This document shows, in pieces, positions 38,821 to 48,577 of a stretch of DNA of 49,227 nucleotides. This DNA is from an uncultured Geobacteraceae bacterium (lineage in GTDB: Bacteria > Desulfobacterota > Desulfuromonadia > Geobacterales > Pseudopelobacteraceae): positions 1-49,227 of the forward strand of contig CAIMXI010000266.1 of the NCBI GenBank assembly GCA_903845365.1, written 5' to 3'. Numbering within the stretch: the stretch's first letter is position 1; each line of letters begins with the position of its first letter. A model generated the notes under the pieces. That model was not told the origin of the DNA and searched no databases. It was given only the letters and a program-made list of their open reading frames with translations. The position numbers and the translations under genes were made by a program.

Positions 38821-41256
38821 ATGTCTGACCGTTGCCTCATACCTGCCGATAAACTCCGCTGGAACTGCGACCCGGAACTCCTCGGCTTTGAAACGACTTC
38901 AGAGCTCCCTGAATTTAATGATGCGATAGGGCAGAAGCGGGCTCTCCAATCGATTGAATTCGGCCTCGAAGTCGATGGGCCAGGTTTTAACCTCTACATC
39001 TCCGGCGAGACCGGAACCGGTAAAACATCTACCATCGCCAGCATCCTCAATAAGAGAGCTAAAAGCGAACCAAAGCCGCACGACTGGGTGTATGTAAATA
39101 ATTTTAAAGATTCCGATTCAGCTATTTCGCTTGATCTTCCAGCCGGAATGGGGAGCGAATTGTCGGCTGACATGAAGGAGTTGATCGAGGCTTTCCGCAA
39201 AGACATCCCGAAAGCACTTGAAAGCAGTGAGTATGAAAACAGGCGCTCAGAACTGCTTGAGAGTTACCAATCCGCAACAAACGACCTTTTTCAGGAGTTG
39301 GAAAAAGTTTCCGAGAAACTGGGATTTTCACTGCAGCGCACCGTCTCCGGACTGGTCATCGTACCTCAGAAATCGGGACGCAACTACACCCAGGAAGAGT
39401 ATGAGGCGCTCAACGAAAAAAAACGTCTGAAACTTGAAAAACAGGGTAAAGAGCTGACTGAACGGCTGAACGACGTCCTCCGTCAGGTGCGTGAGCAGGA
39501 GAAGAGCACAAAAGAGGCTTTGTCACAAGCCGATCGGGATATCGGGATGTCCTGCCTGGGGCATCGCCTTGATCCGCTGAGAGAAAAATACTCTGATCTT
39601 GCGAAAGTTATCATTTATCTTGAATCTGTCCAGGAGGACATTCTCAACACACTTGAGGATTTCAAGCCGCAGTCTACACAACCTCAGATTCCGGGTATCA
39701 AGATGCCGCGCCAGGAACCGACCTTTGACCGCTATCAGGTGAATCTGCTGGTAGACAATAAGAGTTGTGACGGTGCTCCGGTCATATTTGAGTCCAACCC
39801 GACGTACAATAACCTCTTCGGACGGATTGAGCATGTCATGCAGTACGGCGGAGTCGCGGTAACCGATTTCACCATGATTCGTCCCGGCGCACTCCATCGC
39901 GCCAACGGCGGTTATCTGGTAATAAACGCCCGTGAAGTGTTGATAAATCCATTTGTCTGGGACTCCCTGAAGCGTTGTATTCGTAATCATGAGATCAGGA
40001 TTGAAGATGTTCTGGAACAGTACCGGTTCATGACAATGGTTTCACTCAAACCGGAACCTGTCCAGATGCGAGTTAAAATTGTCCTGATCGGAACTCCCTG
40101 GATTTATTACCTGCTTTTTCATCTTGATCCCGATTATCGCAAATTCTTCAAAGTAAAAGCTGAATTTGACAGTCGCATAGCCCGAACCCCAGAAATAATG
40201 CACGATTACTCTCTCTTTGTCGCCAGCCATTGCCGCTCTGAAGGGTTACTGCCTTTCCACAAAAGTGGTGTCGCTGCTTTGCTGGAACATACCGCACGGA
40301 TGGCTGACGACCAGGGCAAATTGTCATCACAGTTTATGGAAATAGCGGATTTTATCCGTGAAACCAGCTTCTGGGCTTCTAAAACCGGCCGAACCATAAT
40401 CAGTGGCGATGATGTTCGTGCGGCGGCAGAAGAGAGTCTCTATCGGGTAAACCGGATAGAAGAGCGGATGCAGGAGATGTACGATGACGGCATAATCATG
40501 GTTGACACTTCCGGCGCCGTTGTCGGACAGATCAACGGCCTGTCGGTTATCGACCTCGGAGATCACACCTTCGGCCGCCCGACCCGTATTACTGCATCGG
40601 TCTACACCGGACAGGACGGCATGGTCAACATCGAACGTGAAGTCAAGCTTTCGGGGCCTATCCATGACAAAGGTGTCCTGATCCTGACCGGATACCTGGG
40701 AGGAACCTTTGCTGCGGAGCGGTCGTTGTCATTATCAGCGTCAATCTGCTTCGAGCAGTCTTATAATGGCATTGAAGGCGATAGTGCCTCTTCCACCGAA
40801 CTCTATGCACTTCTGTCGGCACTGTCCGGCGTCCCCATCAAGCAGGGAATTGCAGTGACAGGAAGTGTCAATCAGCGTGGAAAAATTCAGGCGATAGGAG
40901 GGGTAAATCAGAAGATCGAGGGATTCTTTGAAGTCTGTCGGTCGCAGGGACTGACCGGAAAACAGGGTGTTTTGATACCAAAATCAAACGAGCGGCACCT
41001 CATGCTGCATGAGCATGTCATTGAGGCTGTCAATGCCGGACAATTTCATGTCTGGAGTGTAGAAACAATAGAGCAGGGGATTGAAATTCTTACCGGCGTC
41101 AAGGCGGGGCAACGGGATAAAAACGGGAAGTTTCCCAAAGGTTCCATATATCAGTTGGTAGATTGCCGTTTGCAGGAGATGGCAGACAGGCTAAAGGAAC
41201 AGAAGCAGAAACCGAAGTCAAGGAAACGGACGGTATCAAAAAAATCAGAAGAGTAA
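38821..41256 (+). CDS. Lon-family ATP-dependent protease (LonB-like)
   Basis: This 811-residue protein has an AAA+ core (Walker A GETGTGKT, 62-69), a long helical insertion (about 120-290) with coiled-coil character, and a C-terminal Lon protease domain. The catalytic pair is visible: Ser 655 in EGDSASS and Lys 698 in GGVNQKIEG, 43 residues apart as in Escherichia coli Lon (679 and 722). The classical N-terminal Lon substrate domain is absent, as in AAA_32-type Lon relatives. AAAAGGAG precedes the ATG. A hemerythrin gene follows after 27 bases. The tail is Lys/Arg-rich. Confidence 0.88.
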   Translation: MSDRCLIPADKLRWNCDPELLGFETTSELPEFNDAIGQKRALQSIEFGLEVDGPGFNLYISGETGTGKTSTIASILNKRAKSEPKPHDWVYVNNFKDSDSAISLDLPAGMGSELSADMKELIEAFRKDIPKALESSEYENRRSELLESYQSATNDLFQELEKVSEKLGFSLQRTVSGLVIVPQKSGRNYTQEEYEALNEKKRLKLEKQGKELTERLNDVLRQVREQEKSTKEALSQADRDIGMSCLGHRLDPLREKYSDLAKVIIYLESVQEDILNTLEDFKPQSTQPQIPGIKMPRQEPTFDRYQVNLLVDNKSCDGAPVIFESNPTYNNLFGRIEHVMQYGGVAVTDFTMIRPGALHRANGGYLVINAREVLINPFVWDSLKRCIRNHEIRIEDVLEQYRFMTMVSLKPEPVQMRVKIVLIGTPWIYYLLFHLDPDYRKFFKVKAEFDSRIARTPEIMHDYSLFVASHCRSEGLLPFHKSGVAALLEHTARMADDQGKLSSQFMEIADFIRETSFWASKTGRTIISGDDVRAAAEESLYRVNRIEERMQEMYDDGIIMVDTSGAVVGQINGLSVIDLGDHTFGRPTRITASVYTGQDGMVNIEREVKLSGPIHDKGVLILTGYLGGTFAAERSLSLSASICFEQSYNGIEGDSASSTELYALLSALSGVPIKQGIAVTGSVNQRGKIQAIGGVNQKIEGFFEVCRSQGLTGKQGVLIPKSNERHLMLHEHVIEAVNAGQFHVWSVETIEQGIEILTGVKAGQRDKNGKFPKGSIYQLVDCRLQEMADRLKEQKQKPKSRKRTVSKKSEE

Positions 41257-41283
41257 ATTCAATTGGGAGGGAATGTGCCTATC

Positions 41284-41682
41284 ATGGGTATAGAGTGGAG
41301 AGAATCATTGGCAATCGGCGTTGAAGTTATCGACAATCAGCACAAGGAGCTGATAAGACGTTTTGACCGGCTCCTGGTTGCATGTCAGGAAGGTAAAGGG
41401 GCTGAAGAGCTTAAGAAATTGCAGCTTTTTCTTACGGAGTACGTGAGCACCCATTTTATCGATGAAGAGGCTCTTCAGATAAAGCACCGCTATCCGGGAT
41501 ATGAAGCTCACCGCGCGGAGCATATCTCTTTCACTGAGCGTCTTAACAAACTCAATCTGGAAACTGAGGCAGAGGGTGTTTCCGCTTACCATGTTGTCGA
41601 GACCAACAGTATGCTTCTTAAATGGCTGCTGAACCACATTTCAAAAGTTGATGCAGAGCTGGGGACGTTTCTTAAATCCTGA
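41284..41682 (+). CDS. Bacteriohemerythrin
   Basis: This 132-residue four-helix protein has the complete diiron ligand set: His in DNQHKEL, HFIDEE, HRAEH and HISKVDAE. Bacteriohemerythrins bind O2 reversibly and serve in oxygen sensing or delivery, which suits an anaerobe exposed to traces of oxygen. I prefer the ATG at 41284 to the TTG at 41263 because GGGAGGG lies between them. It closely follows the Lon-family gene and ends at a very strong hairpin. Confidence 0.92.
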   Translation: MGIEWRESLAIGVEVIDNQHKELIRRFDRLLVACQEGKGAEELKKLQLFLTEYVSTHFIDEEALQIKHRYPGYEAHRAEHISFTERLNKLNLETEAEGVSAYHVVETNSMLLKWLLNHISKVDAELGTFLKS

Positions 41683-41689
41683 GCACCAT

Positions 41690-41735
41690 AATCTACCAGA
41701 CAGAGGTGCATGAAAGCACCTCTGTCTGGTAGATT
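41690..41735. terminator. Perfect 20-bp hairpin between convergent genes
   Basis: AATCTACCAGACAGAGGTGC pairs perfectly with its complement around the loop ATGAAA. It begins 7 bases after the hemerythrin stop and ends 5 bases before the stop of the convergent 59-residue gene. It has no T tract, so it may act as a bidirectional terminator or as an RNA-stabilising end. Confidence 0.7.
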
Positions 41736-41739
41736 ACAT

Positions 41740-41919
41740 TTAGACGCAGTCTGTACGCCAGAGACACTTTTCCTGACCGCATTCTGAAGCTTTTCCGGTC
41801 TCAAAGCAGGGATCATTCAGCTCGGCTGCCTGTATGGCTCGCACAAGCTCAGCTTTTTTAAGCTTGCCAATTTTTATGTCGTACCGCTTTGCAATTTCCT
41901 TAACATTTTCAAGTTTCAT
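41740..41919 (-). CDS. Small SAP/Rho-N-like protein with cysteine motif
   Basis: This 59-residue protein reads MKLENVKEIAKRYDIKIGKL, then KKAELVRAIQAAE, the SAP/Rho N-terminal helix-extended loop-helix, a nucleic-acid-binding fold. The end carries four cysteines in CFETGKASECGQEKCLW and TDC, a possible metal site. I recall similar small proteins in Geobacter-type genomes but know no function. It ends the ppiD-purC operon, starting 22 bases after purC. Its shortness makes it easy to overlook. Confidence 0.75.
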   Translation of the reverse strand: MKLENVKEIAKRYDIKIGKLKKAELVRAIQAAELNDPCFETGKASECGQEKCLWRTDCV

Positions 41920-41940
41920 TCTTATTTTCCCTTGTTTGTA

Positions 41941-42831
41941 TTAAACTCTTATTCCTGTAATTATCTGCAGCGCCTCACGATATTTATCGGCGGTTTTATC
42001 AAGAATCTCCTCCGGCAATTCAGGTGCCGGAGCACATTTTCCCCAGTCAAGCGTCTCAAGATAATCACGCAGAAACTGCTTGTCAAAACTAGGCTGCGCC
42101 CCACCCGGCTGATACGCGTCTTTTGGCCAGAAGCGACTTGAGTCAGGAGTCATGCATTCATCAATGATGATCAACTCACCGTTGTACAGACCGAATTCAA
42201 ATTTGGTATCCGCAATAATAATACCTTTTTCAAGTGCCATATCACGTGCACGGGTATAAATTTTCAGGGTATAATCCCGTGCTTTTTCGGCTAAATCAGA
42301 ACCACAGAGCGCCACCATCTTATCAAACGAAATTGTTTCATCGTGATCGCCTAGATCTGCTTTGGTTGAAGGGGTAAAGATCGGCTCAGGAAGGCGATCT
42401 GACTCTTTGAGACCGACCGGCAGCTTTATGCCGCTTATTTCTCCCGTAGCCTTGTAATCCTTCCAGCCGGAACCGGAGAGGTACCCTCGCACGATACATT
42501 CAACCGGAAGCGGCGTCGCCTTTTTTACCAGCATCGAACGACCTTTAAGAATGTCTGCATACGGCTGGCATTCGGCTGGATAATCGGCAACATCAATCGA
42601 GATGATGTGGTTCGGAACAATATCTGCCATCTGGCTGAACCAGAAGGCAGATATTTGCGTCAGCACAAATCCCTTATCCGGGACAGGCTCATTCATAATC
42701 ACATCAAAAGCGGAGATCCTGTCTGATGTCACCATCAGCAGGGTTTCACCAAGATCATAAATATCACGTACTTTACCGCGAGCCATCAGCTTCAGACCGG
42801 GAAAATCGGTCTGCATCACAAGTTTTGACAT
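41941..42831 (-). CDS. purC: SAICAR synthase PurC
   Basis: This enzyme condenses CAIR with aspartate in purine biosynthesis. The 296-residue length belongs to the longer, yeast-like PurC group. Motifs include [48 protein letters not shown] and [21 protein letters not shown] lies 7 bases before the ATG. It is 9 bases downstream of the ppiD-like gene, an unusual neighbour for a purine gene. Confidence 0.95.
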   Translation of the reverse strand: MSKLVMQTDFPGLKLMARGKVRDIYDLGETLLMVTSDRISAFDVIMNEPVPDKGFVLTQISAFWFSQMADIVPNHIISIDVADYPAECQPYADILKGRSMLVKKATPLPVECIVRGYLSGSGWKDYKATGEISGIKLPVGLKESDRLPEPIFTPSTKADLGDHDETISFDKMVALCGSDLAEKARDYTLKIYTRARDMALEKGIIIADTKFEFGLYNGELIIIDECMTPDSSRFWPKDAYQPGGAQPSFDKQFLRDYLETLDWGKCAPAPELPEEILDKTADKYREALQIITGIRV

Positions 42832-42840
42832 AGAGGTCTC

Positions 42841-44424
42841 CTATTTATCGGCGAGAAGCGCCGGATTAATTTCAATCTTAGCTTTTTCCCGTAATCCCTT
42901 AGCCCATTCGGCCAACGCATCTTCCTGTTTTTTGGGGAGCATTTTCTTTTTCAACTCTTCCTTAGCCGCATCATACTGTTCTTTTGGGGCTTCCGTACGG
43001 CTTGCGACACGAACAGCGCACCAGCGGTTACCGACTTTGAACGGGGTAGCAGGCGCCTGTTTCGCCGAGAGCTTGAAAACAGCTTCAACTAATTCGGGAG
43101 AGGTACCGATTGCTGGAATTTCGCCTTTGGCAGAGTAGCCAAAACTGCCGGTCAACTGGGTATTGATGGCAGCATTCGTCGACAACTGCTTTGCCGCGTC
43201 CTCCGCTTTTTTCTTTGCCAGATCGATCGCTTTAGCCGCCTTGGCCTTCTCCGTAACCGCAGCTTTAATTTCAGCAAGCGGGGGCACAGTAGAAGCCTTA
43301 CGCTCCTTTGCCTTCAGAATGTAAATCCCCTTTGCTGTTTCAACCGGTCCGCCGAGCTCTCCCTGTTTTAATTCGAGCCCCTTTTTGATCACTGCTGCTT
43401 CACCTGCAACTGCAGGCGGCGGTGTGTCTGCGGCAAACAGGGCTGTTTCCTGAACAGTCTGCTTCAACTCCGTTGCAATCAGATTCAAATCACCTGATTT
43501 GATGTTTTTGTATAGCGTATCGGCTGCCAGCTCGAACAGTTGCTTGACCGTTTTCTGTTTAATCGCGTCCGCTTTAACCTTATCCTTGACTTCACTCAAA
43601 GGCTGAATGCCATCTTTTCCCTGCCAACGGTCAACATTCTTCTGATAAAAAGTCTGAATTTCCTCTTCTGACACCGTTGTTTTAGCACTCGCCGTCGCCG
43701 GATCAAGCAAAATATAGGAGAGAGCCACTTTTTCAGATGTTTTAAAATCATTCTGATTTTTCTGTAGATACTCGTTCAGATCGGCATCGTTAAGTTTCAC
43801 CTCTGATGCTACGTCAGACGGCGCATATCCTACATATTCGAGACTGATCCTGTCATTTTCTTTCTTAAACTCTGCCAGTGTATCCGCGTCAGTCACAACC
43901 GCCTTATCCTTGATGGACTGGCGAACTTTTTTGAGAGTAACTTCCATCTCCTGCCCTTCCTCATAATCCTTGGCGGTCATACGATTTGACTTTAATAGTT
44001 GCTGATACTGGTCAAAACTGAACTTTCCTCCTTTCTGGAACATCGGCATGGCTTCGATTGAAGCAGAGACATCATCCTTTGAAACTTTAATGCCGAGAGA
44101 CTTCGCCTCTTTCATGGCTAGTAGGTTATCAATAAGGCCGTCAAGCGCGACTTTTTTCAATCCCAGCATCTTTTCCATTTCAGGAGGAATCGACTGGCCA
44201 TAAATCTGCTGATACATATTTCTGACGCGCTGATAGGCACTCTGATACTCTTCAAAACTGATACGCGTACCGTTAACTTTGGCAGCATAGTCGCTCTTCC
44301 CCCCCGTCCGCTCACTTCCCACCCCCCACACTAGAAAAATGGTACCCACAAAGGAAAGAACAATAATTACAAAGATGGTCTTGATGATAATTGATTCTTT
44401 CTGCTTGCGCATGACACTCAACAT
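42841..44424 (-). CDS. PpiD/SurA-type periplasmic folding chaperone
   Basis: This 527-residue inner-membrane-anchored protein is predicted to help outer-membrane proteins fold after translocation. A short cytoplasmic start (MLSVMRKQKESIIIK) leads to one transmembrane helix (about 16-38), then a SurA_N-like chaperone region (KVNGTRISFEEYQSAYQ), a parvulin-like PPIase region (ELGGPVETAKGIYILKAKERK) and a helical C-terminus. It starts the ppiD-purC-SAP operon. AAGGAG precedes the ATG by 9 bases; a promoter lies about 65 bases upstream. The PPIase domain is weakly conserved and may lack activity. Confidence 0.85.
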   Translation of the reverse strand: MLSVMRKQKESIIIKTIFVIIVLSFVGTIFLVWGVGSERTGGKSDYAAKVNGTRISFEEYQSAYQRVRNMYQQIYGQSIPPEMEKMLGLKKVALDGLIDNLLAMKEAKSLGIKVSKDDVSASIEAMPMFQKGGKFSFDQYQQLLKSNRMTAKDYEEGQEMEVTLKKVRQSIKDKAVVTDADTLAEFKKENDRISLEYVGYAPSDVASEVKLNDADLNEYLQKNQNDFKTSEKVALSYILLDPATASAKTTVSEEEIQTFYQKNVDRWQGKDGIQPLSEVKDKVKADAIKQKTVKQLFELAADTLYKNIKSGDLNLIATELKQTVQETALFAADTPPPAVAGEAAVIKKGLELKQGELGGPVETAKGIYILKAKERKASTVPPLAEIKAAVTEKAKAAKAIDLAKKKAEDAAKQLSTNAAINTQLTGSFGYSAKGEIPAIGTSPELVEAVFKLSAKQAPATPFKVGNRWCAVRVASRTEAPKEQYDAAKEELKKKMLPKKQEDALAEWAKGLREKAKIEINPALLADK

Positions 44425-44488
44425 AAATTGATGCTCCTTCTAAGCGGGGGAATATACGTAAAACGCCGCAAATGGCGGCGAAATCGGA

Positions 44489-44517
44489 ATACTACTATAC
44501 GTACGGCGTGATTGCAA
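44489..44517 (-). promoter_or_regulatory. Candidate sigma-70 promoter of the ppiD-purC operon
   Basis: TTGCAA (-35) and TAGTAT (-10) are 17 bases apart on the minus strand, about 65 bases before the ppiD start. A GC-rich hairpin (CGCCGC with GCGGCG, 44463-44479) lies in the resulting leader. Confidence 0.55.
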
Positions 44518-44653
44518 GAGCTTGTTTTATACGAATGGCAAATGCGGAGGTGTATGTTGCTGAATATATTCTTGAGTTTACGTATTCATTCAGGTACGCT
44601 TCGCCGCTGAATAAAAGGATTTATCATCCACCGAAATACGTAACGGGAGCCAT

Positions 44654-45718
44654 ATGAACACTGAATTTACTCCAAAATGGATTGCCTGGGAAACCACCCA
44701 AAAATGTAACATGAACTGTGTACACTGTCGTTGCTCTTCTGACCTCACGTCGTCTGATGGTGACTTTACAACTGCGGAGGGGAAAAAGCTCCTTACTGAC
44801 ATTGCAGCGTTTTCAAAGCCGGTTGTTGTTCTATCCGGAGGAGAGCCGCTGTTGCGCCCTGACATCTTTGAACTGGCAGAGTACGGCACATCGCTTGGCC
44901 TCCGCATCTGCATGGCAACAAATGGATCATTGGTGACGGACGAAATCTGCCAGAAGATGAAGAAGGCTGATATTAAGATGGTGTCGTTATCACTTGATGG
45001 CTCTAATGCCGCCGTACACGATGATTTCCGCCAGTCACCAGGCTCGTTTGACGGAGTTGCGCGGGCAGCAGAAATATTCAGGCGCAATGGCCAGAAATTT
45101 TTGATCAACTCCTCATTTACCAAACGGAATCAAAGCGACATCGCGGCAACCTTCAAAACGGCAAAGGGGTTAGGGGCAACGGCGTGGTACATGTTTATGA
45201 TCGTCCCGACCGGTCGCGGCGAAGAGATCATGAAGGAATTGATCACAAAAGAAGACTATGAGGAGATTCTCGACTGGCACTACCAGCAGGAAAAGATGGA
45301 AGATGACATTCTGATGCGCCCAACCTGCGCTCCTCACTATTACCGGATCGTACCGCAGAAGGCGAAAGCCGAGGGTACCAAATTTGAACGCCGTTCACTT
45401 ACCTTCTCTACCGGAGGGGGCAAAGGATGCATCGCAGCGCAGTCAATCTGCCTTATTGACTGCTTCGGCAACGTAAAACCATGCTCCTACTTCCACCGCA
45501 CGGCAGGAAATGTCAAGCAGATCCCTTTCCGGGAGATCTGGGAAAGCTCCGAACTGTTTACTGACCTGCGTGATTTCAAATCCTATAAGGGGAAATGCGG
45601 ACAGTGCGAATACCTCAACGTCTGCGGTGGTTGCCGTGCCCGCGCCGACGCTGTGTATGGTGACTACATGGAAGAAGAACCGTTCTGCAATTATCTCCCG
45701 ATAAAAATGCAGTATTAA
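44654..45718 (+). CDS. Radical SAM/SPASM protein, AhbD-like
   Basis: This 354-residue radical SAM enzyme has the cluster motif [10 protein letters not shown] (about 18-26). The glycine-rich SAM motif follows in [14 protein letters not shown]-terminal SPASM-like region supplies more cysteines ([12 protein letters not shown], then [16 protein letters not shown]). This layout is characteristic of AhbD, which decarboxylates Fe-coproporphyrin III to heme in the siroheme-dependent pathway of anaerobes with many c-type cytochromes. NirJ/AhbC-type relatives cannot be excluded. GGGAG precedes the ATG. No other heme-biosynthesis gene is in the window. Confidence 0.75.
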   Translation: MNTEFTPKWIAWETTQKCNMNCVHCRCSSDLTSSDGDFTTAEGKKLLTDIAAFSKPVVVLSGGEPLLRPDIFELAEYGTSLGLRICMATNGSLVTDEICQKMKKADIKMVSLSLDGSNAAVHDDFRQSPGSFDGVARAAEIFRRNGQKFLINSSFTKRNQSDIAATFKTAKGLGATAWYMFMIVPTGRGEEIMKELITKEDYEEILDWHYQQEKMEDDILMRPTCAPHYYRIVPQKAKAEGTKFERRSLTFSTGGGKGCIAAQSICLIDCFGNVKPCSYFHRTAGNVKQIPFREIWESSELFTDLRDFKSYKGKCGQCEYLNVCGGCRARADAVYGDYMEEEPFCNYLPIKMQY

Positions 45719-45810
45719 TTATACTAGGAACTGGAGTTTACGTTAAACTCTCGCTGGGTAAAATCATTCCATTTGCTGATGCTTCCATCACGCGAAAGCT
45801 GTATCTGCTT

Positions 45811-48402
45811 ATGGCTATCGTTGCTATCTTTCTTCTGTTTGTAATCTCCATAACCATTTGGGTTGGAAACACCCTTACCATGATCACCGCAATCGCACGT
45901 TTTGAGCGAACCCACACGGTTTCAAGGGTTGAAGCCATAGCGGCTCTCCAGAATTACCATGACTACAAAAAACCAGAGGAGCTTGAATCATTTCAGTCAA
46001 AAATGGCTATTACCCAATCCTACAACAAGGTTTTCAGCCAATTGTTCGTTATGCGCAAGAACACTCCTGATGCTGAATTCGTAAAAATTCTCGAAAGCAC
46101 CTTTAGCGAAGCTGATCATAATATGGCTGAGATTATCGTAAACAGGATAAAGGTTCTATACTGGCATCCGATTTTGAAAGTACTGGTAGCTAATGCGACA
46201 GCGGCAAACTTGGAGGGAGAAAAAGTAAAGGTACTGGCTGTTCAATTTTTAGTGACGAAAAATGAAGCTGAACGCGCGGCCATTTTAGCGAAAATTGTTG
46301 AAAGCGGAAAAGTATTCACCTCCCTTGAGGTTGCCTTTTCAAAGAACTGTAGTGATCTCTCCAATCAAATATCCTCATACGCCAATTATATCAGCATATT
46401 TCTTCTAATTATTTCAGTCGGATTCACTGGACTGCTGACGTATATGGTTGCGAGAACTGTCTTGCATCAAGCGAAACAGTATACCTCAGACCTTGAAAAA
46501 GAAAACCAGGCACGCAAGCAGGCAGAGCTGGAACTGAAGGAGAGCCATTTGCTGCTGAATAGTGCCTATGAAAAGCTCCAGTACCAGAATGAAGTATTGA
46601 AGGTGAATGAAGAGGAGCTTCGCAGCCAGAATGATGAACTCTTGTCGACGGAAGAGATGCTGCGGGTTCAGATTAATGATTATGATGCCAGTCAGAAATT
46701 GCTAAAAGAAAGTGAGGAAAAGCTCAGCAAGCTGGCAAGCGAACAGAGATTAATTCTGAACAGCTCATCTGTTGGAATCATTTTTGTCAAAAATCGAAGA
46801 GTGCTTTGGGCCAACCCAGCCCATTGCAAGATGTTTGGTTATGACGTAGACGAAACTATAAACATGAATACATCCGTATACTATGTTGACATGGAATCGT
46901 ATGAATATATTGGAAAAAAGGCGTATCCATTTATTTCAACCGGTGGTGTTTTTTCAGAAGACCTGATGATGAAAAAGAATGATGGGGCTTTATTCTGGTG
47001 CAGTCTTATCGGGCAGGCAATAAATCCCCAAAATCTGGAAGAAGGTTCCATCTGGAGTATTCAGGATATCAGCGAGCGCAAGAAGGCTGAAGAGAAGATC
47101 AATGAACTTGCATTTTTTGACCAGTTGACAGGTTTGCCTAATCGAACCCTCCTCCTTGACCGCCTCAAGCAGGCCATGACCGCCACTTCCCGTACCGGCA
47201 ACTATTGTGCGCTGCTGTTCCTGGATCTGGATAATTTTAAAACTCTCAATGACACGTTAGGCCATGAAATGGGGGATTTGCTTTTAAAGGAGGTTGCCCA
47301 GCGACTGACAGCCTGCGTTCGGGCTGGAGACACATCCGCCCGCCTGGGTGGAGACGAGTTTGTATTGGTTCTGACAAACTTGAGCATAGACAAAAGAGCC
47401 GCTGCTAACCAGGCTGAAGTCATTGCCGAGAAAATTATTGCCGCCCTCAACGAATCATACCTTCTGAAGGATATTACCTACCACAATACTCCAAGCATCG
47501 GTGCAACCCTGTTCAGCGGTGACAAGGCCGAGATTGAAGATCTATTGAAGCAGGCAGATATCGCCATGTACAGGGCAAAGGATGCCGGGCGTAATACCAT
47601 ACGTTTCTTTGATCCCGATATGGAGGTAATAGTAAAGAAACGGGCTGCACTGGAAAAAGACCTGCGCAACGCAATTCACGAGAATCAGTTTTTACTCCAC
47701 TATCAACCTCAGATGGCAGGTGGCAGACTGACCGGTTCTGAAGTCTTGGTACGATGGCAACATCCCGAACGAGGTATGGTATCGCCAGCCGACTTCATTC
47801 CACTTGCTGAAGAAAGCCGCTTGATACTGCCATTAGGGCAATGGGTGCTGGAAACCGCTTGCTGGCAACTGGCCCAATGGGCAGCCCATCCAGATATGTC
47901 ACATCTTACTGTGTCGGTGAATGTGAGCGCCCACCAGTTCCATCAGGCTGATTTTGTTGATCAGGTACTGGATGTTCTCAATAAGACAGGGGCCAACCCA
48001 CAATTGCTCAAATTGGAACTGACTGAGAGTCTGCTGGTATCAAAGGTTGAGGAAATCATAGAAAAGATGTTTACCTTAAAGGTGAAGGGAGTCGGTTTCT
48101 CGCTTGACGACTTTGGCACAGGCTATTCATCGCTATCTTATCTAAAACGGCTGCCGCTGGATCAGTTAAAGATCGACCAGTCATTTGTCCGTGACGTGCT
48201 CACAGATTCTAACGATGCTACCATCGCAAAAACTGTAATTGTGCTGGGTCAGAGTCTGGGCCTTAATGTAATAGCCGAAGGCGTGGAAACGGTTGAGCAA
48301 CGAAATTTTCTGGCTGGTGCAGGGTGTCATGCATATCAGGGTTTTTTCTTCAGCAAGCCACTCCCCTTGAAGAGTTTTGAGGAGTATGCAAGGAAAGTTT
48401 GA
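45811..48402 (+). CDS. Membrane PAS-GGDEF-EAL c-di-GMP protein
   Basis: From the first ATG this protein has 863 residues: a transmembrane helix (1-22), a periplasmic sensor region, a second helix (about 190-215), a coiled coil (about 220-310), a PAS domain (about 310-425), a GGDEF domain (ARLGGDEF, about 513-517, preceded by the RAGD inhibitory-site motif) and an EAL domain written EVL (Glu 644, SEVLVRW). Conserved EAL residues follow (NVSAHQF, LELTES, DDFGTGYSS). It may both make and degrade c-di-GMP. No good ribosome site precedes this ATG, and the frame is open upstream to the radical SAM gene. Confidence 0.88.
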   Translation: MAIVAIFLLFVISITIWVGNTLTMITAIARFERTHTVSRVEAIAALQNYHDYKKPEELESFQSKMAITQSYNKVFSQLFVMRKNTPDAEFVKILESTFSEADHNMAEIIVNRIKVLYWHPILKVLVANATAANLEGEKVKVLAVQFLVTKNEAERAAILAKIVESGKVFTSLEVAFSKNCSDLSNQISSYANYISIFLLIISVGFTGLLTYMVARTVLHQAKQYTSDLEKENQARKQAELELKESHLLLNSAYEKLQYQNEVLKVNEEELRSQNDELLSTEEMLRVQINDYDASQKLLKESEEKLSKLASEQRLILNSSSVGIIFVKNRRVLWANPAHCKMFGYDVDETINMNTSVYYVDMESYEYIGKKAYPFISTGGVFSEDLMMKKNDGALFWCSLIGQAINPQNLEEGSIWSIQDISERKKAEEKINELAFFDQLTGLPNRTLLLDRLKQAMTATSRTGNYCALLFLDLDNFKTLNDTLGHEMGDLLLKEVAQRLTACVRAGDTSARLGGDEFVLVLTNLSIDKRAAANQAEVIAEKIIAALNESYLLKDITYHNTPSIGATLFSGDKAEIEDLLKQADIAMYRAKDAGRNTIRFFDPDMEVIVKKRAALEKDLRNAIHENQFLLHYQPQMAGGRLTGSEVLVRWQHPERGMVSPADFIPLAEESRLILPLGQWVLETACWQLAQWAAHPDMSHLTVSVNVSAHQFHQADFVDQVLDVLNKTGANPQLLKLELTESLLVSKVEEIIEKMFTLKVKGVGFSLDDFGTGYSSLSYLKRLPLDQLKIDQSFVRDVLTDSNDATIAKTVIVLGQSLGLNVIAEGVETVEQRNFLAGAGCHAYQGFFFSKPLPLKSFEEYARKV

Positions 48403-48466
48403 CAGTGGGTTGGATGTTGAGAAGAGCAAAACCTAAAGGGGTTGTATCAGCAGCAAGAGACGAATA

Positions 48467-48577
48467 AGTATAGCAGATCATTTTCAAATATCGCGTGAAA
48501 GAATACGCCAGATTGAAGAGAGAGCTTTGTCTAAATTAAGACAGGTGCTTGCTCCACAAGTGGCGATTGCAAATTGA
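48467..48577 (+). pseudogene. Fragment of a sigma-70 family factor (region 4.2)
   Basis: The frame reads SIADHFQISRERIRQIEERA, then LSKLRQVL, and stops at TGA. This is the helix-turn-helix of sigma-70 region 4.2 and the usual C-terminal tail. No start codon or ribosome site precedes it, and the rest of the sigma factor is absent, so this is a remnant left by a deletion or rearrangement. Confidence 0.75.
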
